The translations under genes and the position numbers were made by a program. DNA of 64,000 nucleotides from Pseudomonas fulva. Lineage in GTDB: Bacteria > Pseudomonadota > Gammaproteobacteria > Pseudomonadales > Pseudomonadaceae. The stretch lies in the NCBI RefSeq assembly GCF_015680705.1, contig NZ_JADNYP010000003.1:285490-349489 (forward strand), given 5' to 3'. Positions 54,301-63,906 of this stretch are shown here, piece after piece. Within the stretch, counting starts at the first letter, position 1. Every line of letters begins with the position of its first letter. Under the pieces are notes generated by a model. That model was not told the origin of the DNA, searched no databases, and worked only from the letters and a program-made list of their open reading frames with translations.

Positions 54301-55218
54301 GTGCGTCTGGGTGACTTGCAGCTGTTCGTCCGCGCGGCCGACCTGGGCAACTTGTCGGCCGCGTCTCGCCTGCTCGATGTATCGCCGGCGGTCGCCAGTG
54401 CCGCGCTCAAGCGCCTGGAGACCCATGTTGGGGTACGTTTGCTGGCGCGCTCGACCCGCAATCTGCGCCTGACCGCCGAAGGCGAGCGCTTCCTGGTGCA
54501 TGCGCGTCAGGCCCTGGCCAGCCTGGAAGACGGACGGCGCGCGCTGGCGATCGGGCAGCAAGCGATCGATGCGACCTTGCAACTGTCGGCACCGTCCGAC
54601 TTCGGACGCAACGTGCTGCTGCCCTGGCTGGACCAGTTGCAAGCGCAGCATCCGCGGTTGAACGTGCGCCTGCTGCTAGGCGATCGCAACGCCGACCTGT
54701 ACCGCCAGGCGGCCGATGTGGCCTTGCGTTATGGCCAGCCGGCAGATTCCAGCCTGGTGGCGCTGCCAGTCTGCTCCGACAACCGTCGAGTGCTTTGCGC
54801 CTCGCCAGGCTACCTGGCTGCCCGTGGTGTGCCTGGCGAGCCGGGCCAGCTGGCGGGGCACAACTGCCTGCTGTACCAGCTTGGCAACCGCACGCATGAC
54901 CACTGGCGCTTCGTCGAGGACGGCCAGGCGCGTGTGGTGGAGGTCGCTGGCGATCGCTTCAGCGACGATGCGGATGTCGTACGCCGCTGGGCCATCGCCG
55001 GTCACGGCATTGCCTGCAAGTCCTGGCTGGACGTGGCGGCAGATGTGGCCGCTGGCCGCCTGCAACTGGTCATGCCGCAAGTGCTGGGCGAACCGGCGCC
55101 ACTGAACCTGCTATGTACCCACAGGGACCAGTTGGGCAGACCGGTGCAAGTTCTGCTGCAATTGCTCAGGGAGCGCTGCCAGGAACTGCTCACGCAGCTT
55201 CCGGGCTTGCTCCGGTGA
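54301..55218 (+). CDS. LysR-family transcriptional regulator
   Basis: A 305-residue regulator with an N-terminal winged helix (LGDLQLFVRAADLGNLSAAS, then VASAALKRLETHVG) and a substrate-binding domain (LQLSAPSDFGRNVLLPWL ... IAGHGIACKSWL). It falls in the CrgA/DsdC-like group that often controls a divergent oxidoreductase gene. GTG 54301, with GGGAGG just before it, gives the usual start MRLGDLQL; longer in-frame starts exist (ATG 54289, TTG 54283). The 114-bp gap to the quinone oxidoreductase gene should hold the shared operator. Confidence 0.9.
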   Translation: MRLGDLQLFVRAADLGNLSAASRLLDVSPAVASAALKRLETHVGVRLLARSTRNLRLTAEGERFLVHARQALASLEDGRRALAIGQQAIDATLQLSAPSDFGRNVLLPWLDQLQAQHPRLNVRLLLGDRNADLYRQAADVALRYGQPADSSLVALPVCSDNRRVLCASPGYLAARGVPGEPGQLAGHNCLLYQLGNRTHDHWRFVEDGQARVVEVAGDRFSDDADVVRRWAIAGHGIACKSWLDVAADVAAGRLQLVMPQVLGEPAPLNLLCTHRDQLGRPVQVLLQLLRERCQELLTQLPGLLR

Positions 55219-55679
55219 GATCTTGATACGACTGGCCTGGCGCGGAAATTTCTTATCTTTTTGCCATACATCGCGAAGGGCGGCGTGGGCAGCATCGCGG
55301 TAGGCAGGCATGCCCAAAATGGCTCGCGGGCTTGTCCGGAATGGTTCTGCGGGTTGGGCCGCGCCGCGATCGACGATCGTTCGTGGCGCGGCCGCGCGCA
55401 ATGCCTGGCCGACCCTGACGTAACCGCCGCCTGGTGACCGCCAGGGCCTGCGAAGCGCCTCGGTCGCTGACGCTTATACTGGCGCCGGCAGCCAGTGCCA
55501 GCGAGACATCCTTCCCTGTCAGGGAGGCAAGTGAAACCGTGATTCGAGCCCGGCGCCGCCCGGCGGCGTCCATGCGCGCTTGCACCATCCGGTCTTCCTG
55601 GCGCACTTGCCTTGCGTTTCTTGCGGCCCTGGCTGGTCGTTCCATATCAGACATGGTCTAGCAGGGAGTAAGAGGCATA
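55219..55679. other. 461-bp stretch without a confident gene
   Basis: Between the LysR and ArsR-like genes. A frame on the minus strand (55311-55111, 66 residues) has protein-like composition but no ribosome-binding site and overlaps the LysR 3' end. A 6-bp inverted repeat TCCCTG/CAGGGA lies at 55513-55525. A possible -10 TATACT lies at 55474-55479. Otherwise nothing was recognised. Confidence 0.4.
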
Positions 55680-56393
55680 ATGAAAGCTGTCACCAGTATC
55701 AGCGAGATCGCCGGCCTGATGGCCGACCCCAAGCGCAGTGCAATGCTTTGGGCCTTGATCGATGGCGTACCCAGGCCGGCGGACGAGCTGGCGTCGATGA
55801 CCGGTTTGACCTCGTCGTCGGCGTGTGCCCACTTGGCCCTGCTGTCGGCCGGGGGCTTGCTGCGGCTCGAGTCCCGTGGTCGCAAGCGCTATTTCCGGCT
55901 GGCCACCCCGGAAGTCGGGGCGGCGGTGGAAGCCATGGCCAGCGTGCAGCTCGGGCCGCGTCCTGGCAGGCCCGAGCGGGCGGCCATCCCGGACATCCCG
56001 CTTTCCCTGCGGCGGGCTCGCCGGTGTGGCGATCACCTGGGCGGCGAACTGGCCGCCGACCTGCACGATCGCCTGATCACGGCAGGATGGCTGGAAGGCT
56101 ACGGGCCCCATCTGACGGTCAGCCTGGATGGTCGGACGCAACTGGCGGCGATCGGCCTGTACATCGATGCGCTGGCCCCCGGTCCGCAACGCAATTGCGT
56201 CCTCTGTCACTGCTGCGAGTGGAGCGATCAGCGTCCGCACCTGGGCGGCAGCCTGGGGCATGCCTTGCTCAAGTTGTTCCTGCAATCGGGCTGGGTGCGT
56301 GAACAGGAGAACTCACGGGCCTTGCAGATATCGACGTTCGGCCTGCAGCAGATCAATGCGATCGCTCGCCAGGAAAGCTGGAAGGTCGGTTAG
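55680..56393 (+). CDS. ArsR-like winged-helix regulator with cysteine cluster
   Basis: A 237-residue protein. Residues 1-85 form an ArsR-type winged helix (ISEIAGLMADPKRSAMLWAL; SSACAHLALLSAGGLL; RGRKRYFRL). The second half is an uncommon C-terminal domain with CVLCHCCEWSDQRPHLGG: C173, C176, C178 and C179 could bind metal or sense redox state. Relatives with WSDR/WSERRPHLAG motifs are known as ArsR-family proteins, but the ligand is not known to me. ATG 55680 has AGAGG upstream. It stands alone, convergent with the deaminase gene. Confidence 0.85.
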   Translation: MKAVTSISEIAGLMADPKRSAMLWALIDGVPRPADELASMTGLTSSSACAHLALLSAGGLLRLESRGRKRYFRLATPEVGAAVEAMASVQLGPRPGRPERAAIPDIPLSLRRARRCGDHLGGELAADLHDRLITAGWLEGYGPHLTVSLDGRTQLAAIGLYIDALAPGPQRNCVLCHCCEWSDQRPHLGGSLGHALLKLFLQSGWVREQENSRALQISTFGLQQINAIARQESWKVG

Positions 56394-56471
56394 CTGACTC
56401 GACCCTGGCGGCAGGTGGATGGGCGTGGCGCCCTGGCACGGCCACCTCCCTGCAGCCAGGCCAGGCGCGCG

Positions 56472-58240
<1,769 letters not shown>

Positions 58241-58343
58241 GGACGCTCCTTATCGACAGTGGAAAAGCCCTCAGGATAATTCATAGCGGCCACCGTTGCC
58301 TGTCGGAAACGGGTGAGGGTGAACGTTGGGCAATCACCGAAAG

Positions 58344-58352
58344 TTATCCACA
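58344..58352 (+). promoter_or_regulatory. Perfect DnaA box
   Basis: TTATCCACA, the consensus DnaA box, lies in the 291-bp gap between the SDR gene and yigZ. Near matches TTGTCCACA (58495-58503, plus strand) and TTGCCCACA (58529-58521, minus strand) lie in the same gap. Confidence 0.55.
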
Positions 58353-58454
58353 AGATTGCAAGACGATAGGGCGCGGGCCTAGGGGCAAACAGGCTGGACA
58401 AGCGCTGGAGAGGTCGTTCGGAGCGCTTTGGTCAAAATTTGAGCTAAGTCTTCA

Positions 58455-58528
58455 AAGCCTTGCCTAACAAGGCTTGCAGCGGTATGCCCCAAGCTTGTCC
58501 ACAGGCAGGCCCACAGTAGTTGTGGGCA
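58455..58528 (-). terminator. Paired hairpins after yigZ
   Basis: Two perfect stems lie within 75 bp: AAGCCTTG/CAAGGCTT (58455-58475, 5-nt loop) and GCCCACA/TGTGGGC (58510-58528, 5-nt loop). They follow the yigZ stop on the minus strand. The first is followed by TTTGAAGACTT, so termination is possible though not classical. Confidence 0.45.
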
Positions 58529-58531
58529 ATG

Positions 58532-59116
58532 TCAGCGAGGTTGCAGATGGATTCGGCCGCGGCTCAGGTCGGCCAGTTGCCGTTGCAGGGTCCCGACGAA
58601 GGCCTCGCCCACGGCGATGGCGAGATCGACTCCGTTGGCGGTGAAACGCTCCTCCAGTACCAGGCCGTCGATTTCCGCCAGGCGCAGCTTGACCAGCGCC
58701 AGTTCGCTGAAGCCGCAACTGCAGGTGAACTCGCTGCGTTGCACCAGAAGGCGCTTGGCCGCCTGTTGCAGGCACTTGTTGGCACCGCCCCCATAGGCTC
58801 GGGCCAGGCCGCCGGTCCCTAGCTGGATCCCGCCGTACCAGCGAATCACCAGCACGACCACCTGGTCGCAGTCCTGCGCCTCGATGGCGGCGAGTATCGG
58901 CCGGCCAGCGGTGCCGCCAGGCTCGCCATCGTCTGTGCTGCGGTATTGCGTACCCAGCTTCCAGGCCCAGCAGTTGTGGGTCGCGGCGGGGTCCGAGTAG
59001 CGCTCGATGAAGCTCGCCGCCTCGGCGGGATTGTCGATGGGCCCGGCGAAGGTGATGAAGCGGCTCTTGCGGATCTCTTCGCGGAATTCGCAGACGTCGA
59101 GAAGGGTAGAAGGCAT
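58532..59116 (-). CDS. YigZ/IMPACT family protein
   Basis: A 194-residue two-domain protein of the IMPACT/YigZ family. The N-terminal part has SRFITFAGPI, HNCWAWKLG, DDGEPGGTAGRPI and RWYGGIQLGTGGLARAYG, which are the family signatures; the C-terminal part is the DUF1949 ferredoxin-like domain. Eukaryotic IMPACT modulates translational stress; the bacterial role is unclear. ATG 59116 is 7 bp after the TetR regulator's stop, so the two are co-transcribed. Confidence 0.93.
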   Translation of the reverse strand: MPSTLLDVCEFREEIRKSRFITFAGPIDNPAEAASFIERYSDPAATHNCWAWKLGTQYRSTDDGEPGGTAGRPILAAIEAQDCDQVVVLVIRWYGGIQLGTGGLARAYGGGANKCLQQAAKRLLVQRSEFTCSCGFSELALVKLRLAEIDGLVLEERFTANGVDLAIAVGEAFVGTLQRQLADLSRGRIHLQPR

Positions 59117-59123
59117 AGTGGAT

Positions 59124-59798
59124 TCAGTTCGGCGGAGTGATGCCGCAGCCTTTGAGGATGATGTGCACGAGCGAATCGCTGGCTTGCTCGATGTCCTGCC
59201 GGGTCAGCCGGCTGCGGCCAGTGACCAGGCGGATCTGGCTGGCGAAGTCGGCATAGTGCTGGGTGCTGCTCCAGAGCAGGAAGAGCAGGTGCGTCGGCTC
59301 TACCGGGTCCATCTTGCCAGCGTCGATCCAGGCCTGGAACACGCTGGCGCGCTCGCCGAACCAGCGCTGGTAGTCGGTCTGGAAGTATTCGTTCAGGCAT
59401 TGCCCGCCACTGATCACTTCCATGGCGAAGATACGCGAAGCATGCGGGTTGCGCCGGGAGAACTCCATCTTCGTCCGGATGTAGCCGGCCAGTGCCTGCC
59501 CCGGGTCGTCCTCGACCGTCAGGGTGGTGAAGGCGGTTTCCCACAGTTCGAGGATGTTCTTCAGGACCGCCACGTACAGCCCCAGCTTGTGGCCAAAGTA
59601 GTAATGCAAGTTGGCTTTGGGCAGGCCGGCTTTGTGCGCGATGGTGCTCATGCTGGTGCCCTTGAAACCGTGGCGGGCGAATTCCCTTTCGGCGGCCTTG
59701 ATGATGGCTTGCTCGTTTTTCTGGCGGATACGACCGACAGGCTTGCCTCGGGCCAGCTGGGCCGGCGCAGGTTGTTCAAGGGGCATTGGCGTGTCCAT
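59124..59798 (-). CDS. TetR-family regulator, RutR-like
   Basis: A 224-residue repressor. The N-terminal helix-turn-helix (FARHGFKGTSMSTIAHKAG, LPKANLHYYF) and the ligand-binding half resemble E. coli RutR, including the block WSSTQHYADFASQIRLVTG. RutR senses uracil/thymine and controls pyrimidine degradation. It lies between bauR and yigZ, near genes that use beta-alanine, the product of reductive uracil breakdown. The start may be ATG 59798 or ATG 59786; neither has a good ribosome-binding site. Confidence 0.86.
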   Translation of the reverse strand: MDTPMPLEQPAPAQLARGKPVGRIRQKNEQAIIKAAEREFARHGFKGTSMSTIAHKAGLPKANLHYYFGHKLGLYVAVLKNILELWETAFTTLTVEDDPGQALAGYIRTKMEFSRRNPHASRIFAMEVISGGQCLNEYFQTDYQRWFGERASVFQAWIDAGKMDPVEPTHLLFLLWSSTQHYADFASQIRLVTGRSRLTRQDIEQASDSLVHIILKGCGITPPN

Positions 59799-59858
59799 AC
59801 GGGTTCGGAAAGCATCGATTGCCGGACAGATTACCTGCCTGTGCCGAAGTGACAAGCC

Positions 59859-60776
59859 TCAACGGGTCGCCGCGAGGCTTTCCAGGAAGCTTTCCAGCAC
59901 CAGGTTCGGACGTCGGCCTTTGCGTGTGACCCAACTCAGACCCAGGTCATGGAAGCGATCCTCGGCCCTGAGCACGCGCAGGCGCCCTTGGCGAACCCAG
60001 GTGTCGGCATAGTGATCCGGCAGGTAGCCGATGTAGCGTCCGGTGAGAATGAGAAAGGCCATGCCTTCACGGTCCGATGCGCTGGCAGTGCAGTTCAGCG
60101 CCTGGTAGTGCGCCTGGATCTCGGCAGGCAAGCGGAACGTCGGGGCCACGGCATCCTGAGCTTCCAGCCGTCGATCGTCGATGTCCCGATCATCGGCGTA
60201 GAACAGGGGATGTCCCACAGCACAGTAGAGCTGCGAACGCTCGCTGTACAAAGGTTGGTACTCGAGCCCGGACAGCGGGCTGGTCTGTGGCACCACACCG
60301 ACGTGCAAACTGCCATCGAGTACGCCTTGTTCGACCTGGCTCGGGGCGATCATGCGGATCTGGATGCGCACGTCGGGCCCGCGGTCCTTGAGTTCGGCCA
60401 GCGCATGGGTGATGCGCATGTGCGGCAGGGTGACAAGGTTGTCGGTCAGGCCGATGTTCAGCTCGCCGCGCAGGTGCTGGTGCAGACCATTGACTTGTGT
60501 GCGGAAGGTTTCCAGGGCCCCGAGCAGTTGCAGTGAGGAGTGATAGACCTCGCGCCCCTCTTCGGTCAGGGAAAAGCCGGCCCTGCCTCGCTGGCACAGG
60601 CGCAGGCCGAGCCTTTGCTCAAGGTCGCTCATGTGTTGGCTGATGGCCGAGCGGCCGATGCCCAGGACGTTTTCCGCCGCCGAGAAGCCGCCGCATTCCA
60701 CCACGCTGCGGTAGATCCGCAACAACCGGATATCGAAATCGCTGACTTGGGCGAGAAGGTCCGGGCGGCGGCTCAT
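59859..60776 (-). CDS. bauR: LysR-family activator of beta-alanine catabolism, BauR
   Basis: A 305-residue LysR-type regulator: winged helix (IRLLRIYRSVVECGGFSAAE, GRSAISQHMSDLEQRLG) and a substrate-binding domain. It is divergent from bauA with 117 bp between, the arrangement known for BauR, which activates the bau genes in response to beta-alanine or polyamine-derived signals in P. aeruginosa. The downstream gene is the RutR-like regulator. Confidence 0.88.
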   Translation of the reverse strand: MSRRPDLLAQVSDFDIRLLRIYRSVVECGGFSAAENVLGIGRSAISQHMSDLEQRLGLRLCQRGRAGFSLTEEGREVYHSSLQLLGALETFRTQVNGLHQHLRGELNIGLTDNLVTLPHMRITHALAELKDRGPDVRIQIRMIAPSQVEQGVLDGSLHVGVVPQTSPLSGLEYQPLYSERSQLYCAVGHPLFYADDRDIDDRRLEAQDAVAPTFRLPAEIQAHYQALNCTASASDREGMAFLILTGRYIGYLPDHYADTWVRQGRLRVLRAEDRFHDLGLSWVTRKGRRPNLVLESFLESLAATR

Positions 60777-60893
60777 ATGTTTAGATGGTGCCTGACTGAA
60801 GATTAGAAATGTTGTCTTTTTCGAACTTTATCCCCGTGCGACCTTAGCCGCAACAACCCCCATCGTTGTCTATCGTCTCTCGAGGAATCACCG

Positions 60894-62240
60894 ATGAACA
60901 TGCTCGAACAAGCGCCCGCCGGCCTGGCCAGCCAGCTCAAGCTGGACGCCCACTGGATGCCTTATACCGCCAATCGCGATTTCCAGCGCGACCCTCGCTT
61001 GATCGTCGCCGCCGAGGGTAGCTACCTGACCGACGACAAAGGACGCAAGATCTTCGATGCACTGTCGGGGTTGTGGACCTGTGGCGCGGGGCATACTCGC
61101 AAGGCAATCACCGAAGCCGTCGCTCGCCAGGTCGGTGTGCTCGACTATTCGCCCGCCTTCCAGTTCGGCCATCCGTTGTCCTTCCAACTGGCCGAGAAGA
61201 TCGCCGAGCTGACTCCGGGCGACCTGAACCATGTGTTCTTCACCAACTCCGGCTCGGAGTGCGCCGACACCGCGTTGAAGATGGTGCGCGCCTACTGGCG
61301 ACTCAAGGGCCAGGCGAGCAAGACCAAGATCATTGGTCGGGCCCGCGGTTATCACGGGGTGAACATCGCCGGTACCAGCCTGGGCGGGGTCAATGGCAAC
61401 CGCAAGCTGTTCGGCCAGTTGCTCGATGTCGATCACCTGCCGCATACCGTGCTACCGACCAATGCGTTCAGCAAGGGGCTGCCGGAGGAGGGTGGCGTCG
61501 CGCTGGCCGACGAGATGCTCAAGCTCATCGAGCTGCACGATGCCTCCAACATTGCCGCGGTGATCGTCGAGCCGCTGGCCGGCTCGGCTGGCGTGCTGCC
61601 TCCGCCAAAGGGCTATCTCAAGCGTCTGCGCGAGATCTGCAGCCAGCACAACATCCTGCTGATCTTCGATGAAGTGATCACAGGCTTCGGTCGCATGGGC
61701 GCCATGACCGGCGCGCAGGCCTTCGGCGTGACGCCCGACCTGATGTGCATCGCCAAGCAGGTCACCAACGGCGCCATCCCCATGGGCGCGGTCATCGCCA
61801 GCAGCGAGATCTACCAGACCTTCATGAACCAGCCGACGCCCGCGTATGCCGTGGAGTTTCCCCACGGCTATACCTATTCGGCCCATCCGGTGGCTTGCGC
61901 CGCCGGCCTGGCCGCGCTCGACTTGCTGCAGCGCGAGAACCTGGTGCAGTCGGCCGCCGAGCTGGCCCCGCACTTCGAGGCAGTGCTGCACGGCATCAAG
62001 GGCACCCGCAATGTCGTGGACATTCGCAACTACGGGCTGGCGGGCGCGATCCAGCTCGCCGCGCGCGATGGCGACCCGATCGTGCGTCCGTACGAGGTGG
62101 CGATGAAGTTGTGGAGCGCCGGGTTCTATGTTCGCTACGGTGGCGATACGTTGCAGTTCGGCCCGACCTTCAACACTCAACCGCAAGAGCTGGACCGCCT
62201 GTTCGATGCGGTAGGCGAGGCACTCAACCAGGTCGACTGA
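60894..62240 (+). CDS. bauA: Beta-alanine (omega-amino acid):pyruvate aminotransferase BauA
   Basis: BauA transfers the amino group of beta-alanine (and other omega-amino acids) to pyruvate, giving malonate semialdehyde and alanine. The 448-residue class III aminotransferase matches the crystallised P. putida enzyme in length; the PLP lysine is K288 in CIAKQVTNGAIPMG, and the cofactor aspartate lies in LIFDEVITGFGR. HWMPYTANRDF at the N-terminus lines the substrate pocket. ATG 60894 follows GAGGAA. bauC follows 65 bp downstream in the same operon. Confidence 0.95.
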   Translation: MNMLEQAPAGLASQLKLDAHWMPYTANRDFQRDPRLIVAAEGSYLTDDKGRKIFDALSGLWTCGAGHTRKAITEAVARQVGVLDYSPAFQFGHPLSFQLAEKIAELTPGDLNHVFFTNSGSECADTALKMVRAYWRLKGQASKTKIIGRARGYHGVNIAGTSLGGVNGNRKLFGQLLDVDHLPHTVLPTNAFSKGLPEEGGVALADEMLKLIELHDASNIAAVIVEPLAGSAGVLPPPKGYLKRLREICSQHNILLIFDEVITGFGRMGAMTGAQAFGVTPDLMCIAKQVTNGAIPMGAVIASSEIYQTFMNQPTPAYAVEFPHGYTYSAHPVACAAGLAALDLLQRENLVQSAAELAPHFEAVLHGIKGTRNVVDIRNYGLAGAIQLAARDGDPIVRPYEVAMKLWSAGFYVRYGGDTLQFGPTFNTQPQELDRLFDAVGEALNQVD

Positions 62241-62305
62241 CCGTGACGCTGACCGCGGACGCGCCGGTATGCGTCCGCTCCCATCTTCTTCCATTGGAGT
62301 TCTGC

Positions 62306-63799
62306 ATGAGCACTGTTCAGCACCTGATCAACGGCGAGCTGGTTTCCCGAGGCGAGCGCACCGCCGACGTCTTCAATCCCTCTACCGGCCAGGCGGTCCG
62401 CAAGGTCGAACTGGCCAGCCGCGCCACCATCGGGCAGGCCATCGAGGCCGCCAAGGCTGCTTTCCCGGCCTGGCGCAACACGCCACCAGCCAAGCGCGCC
62501 CAGGTGATGTTCCGCTTCAAGCAGTTGCTGGAGCAGAACGAGGCGCACATTGCCCAGCTGATCAGCGAAGAACATGGCAAGACGCTGGAGGACGCAGCCG
62601 GCGAGCTCAAGCGTGGCATCGAGAACGTCGAGTTCGCCTGCGCGGCGCCGGAGCTGCTCAAAGGGGAATACAACCGCAACGTCGGCCCGAACATCGATGC
62701 CTGGTCGGATTTCCAGCCGCTGGGTATCGTGGCGGGCATCACCCCGTTCAATTTCCCGGCGATGGTTCCGCTGTGGATGTACCCACTTGCCATCGCCTGC
62801 GGCAATGCCTTCATCCTCAAGCCATCGGAGCGTGATCCGAGTTCTACCCTATACATCGCGCAACTGCTGGAGCAGGCGGGCTTGCCCAAGGGCATTCTCA
62901 ATGTGGTTAACGGCGACAAGGAAGCCGTCGATGCATTGATCGAAGCACCGGAGGTAAAGGCGCTGAGCTTCGTTGGCTCGACGCCGATCGCCGAGTATAT
63001 CTATGCCGAAGGCACGCGCCGTGGCAAGCGTGTCCAGGCACTGGGCGGCGCGAAGAACCATGCGGTGCTGATGCCCGATGCCGATCTGGATAACGCGGTG
63101 AGCGCGCTGATGGGCGCGGCATACGGATCCTGTGGCGAGCGCTGCATGGCAATTTCGGTGGCGGTGTGCGTGGGCGACCAGGTCGCCGACGCGCTGATCG
63201 CCAAGCTCGAACCGCAAATCAAGGCGCTGAAGATCGGTGCAGGGACCTCGTGCGGCCTGGACATGGGCCCGCTGGTCACGGCTGCGGCGCGTGACAAGGT
63301 GGTGGGCTATATCGATGATGGTGTTGCCGCCGGCGCCAGGCTGGTGGTGGACGGTCGAGGCTATCGGGTATCCGGCAACGAGGATGGCTATTTCCTTGGC
63401 GGTACGTTGTTCGACAAGGTCACGCCGCAGATGCGCATCTACAAGGAAGAAATCTTCGGGCCTGTGCTGTGCGTGGTCCGGGTGGACAGCCTCGAACAAG
63501 CCATGCAGCTGATCAACGACCATGAATACGGCAACGGCACTTGCATCTTCACCCGTGATGGCGAAGCCGCGCGTCTGTTCTGCGACGAGATCGAGGTGGG
63601 CATGGTGGGCGTCAACGTTCCGTTGCCAGTACCGGTGGCCTATCACAGCTTCGGTGGTTGGAAGCGCTCGCTATTCGGCGACCTGCATGCCTATGGTCCG
63701 GATGGCGTGCGCTTCTATACTCGACGCAAGGCGATCACCCAGCGCTGGCCGCAACGCAAGAGTCATGAAGCGTCGCAGTTCGCGTTCCCTAGCTTGTAA
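62306..63799 (+). CDS. bauC: CoA-acylating (methyl)malonate-semialdehyde dehydrogenase BauC/MmsA
   Basis: A 497-residue aldehyde dehydrogenase that oxidises malonate semialdehyde from the BauA step to acetyl-CoA and CO2, and may accept methylmalonate semialdehyde from valine. Features: GITPFNFPAMVPLWM and KPSERDPSS (NAD site), GGAKNHAVLMPDAD, and the nucleophile C280 in CGERCMAIS. MmsA and BauC cannot be told apart by sequence here; the position behind bauA favours BauC. ATG 62306 follows TTGGAG. Confidence 0.92.
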   Translation: MSTVQHLINGELVSRGERTADVFNPSTGQAVRKVELASRATIGQAIEAAKAAFPAWRNTPPAKRAQVMFRFKQLLEQNEAHIAQLISEEHGKTLEDAAGELKRGIENVEFACAAPELLKGEYNRNVGPNIDAWSDFQPLGIVAGITPFNFPAMVPLWMYPLAIACGNAFILKPSERDPSSTLYIAQLLEQAGLPKGILNVVNGDKEAVDALIEAPEVKALSFVGSTPIAEYIYAEGTRRGKRVQALGGAKNHAVLMPDADLDNAVSALMGAAYGSCGERCMAISVAVCVGDQVADALIAKLEPQIKALKIGAGTSCGLDMGPLVTAAARDKVVGYIDDGVAAGARLVVDGRGYRVSGNEDGYFLGGTLFDKVTPQMRIYKEEIFGPVLCVVRVDSLEQAMQLINDHEYGNGTCIFTRDGEAARLFCDEIEVGMVGVNVPLPVPVAYHSFGGWKRSLFGDLHAYGPDGVRFYTRRKAITQRWPQRKSHEASQFAFPSL

Positions 63800-63810
63800 T
63801 GATGTAGGCG

Positions 63811-63842
63811 CAAGCGCAGCGGCCGGGCGGTCGCTGCGCTTG
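63811..63842 (+). terminator. Strong hairpin after bauC
   Basis: An 11-bp perfect stem (CAAGCGCAGCG / CGCTGCGCTTG) with a 10-nt loop lies 11 bp past the bauC stop. No T-run follows, but the hairpin separates bauC from the strong promoter downstream. Confidence 0.6.
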
Positions 63843-63878
63843 GCTTGGCAAGTCATGAAACTTTCCTGAAATAAAAGC

Positions 63879-63906
63879 TTGACGGCCTTTCGAATCCCCT
63901 TATAAT
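63879..63906 (+). promoter_or_regulatory. Strong sigma-70 promoter with GC-rich discriminator, probably rRNA P1
   Basis: TTGACG (63879-63884) and TATAAT (63901-63906) are 16 bp apart, with an A/T-rich stretch upstream (63855-63877) resembling an UP element. The bases after the -10 are GCGCACC, the GC-rich discriminator typical of stringently controlled rRNA and tRNA promoters. Confidence 0.8.

Noticed and set aside
55513..55525. Short palindrome TCCCTG/CAGGGA as regulator site
   Set aside because: Only 6 bp per arm and lying far from the ArsR start; easily expected by chance in this base composition.
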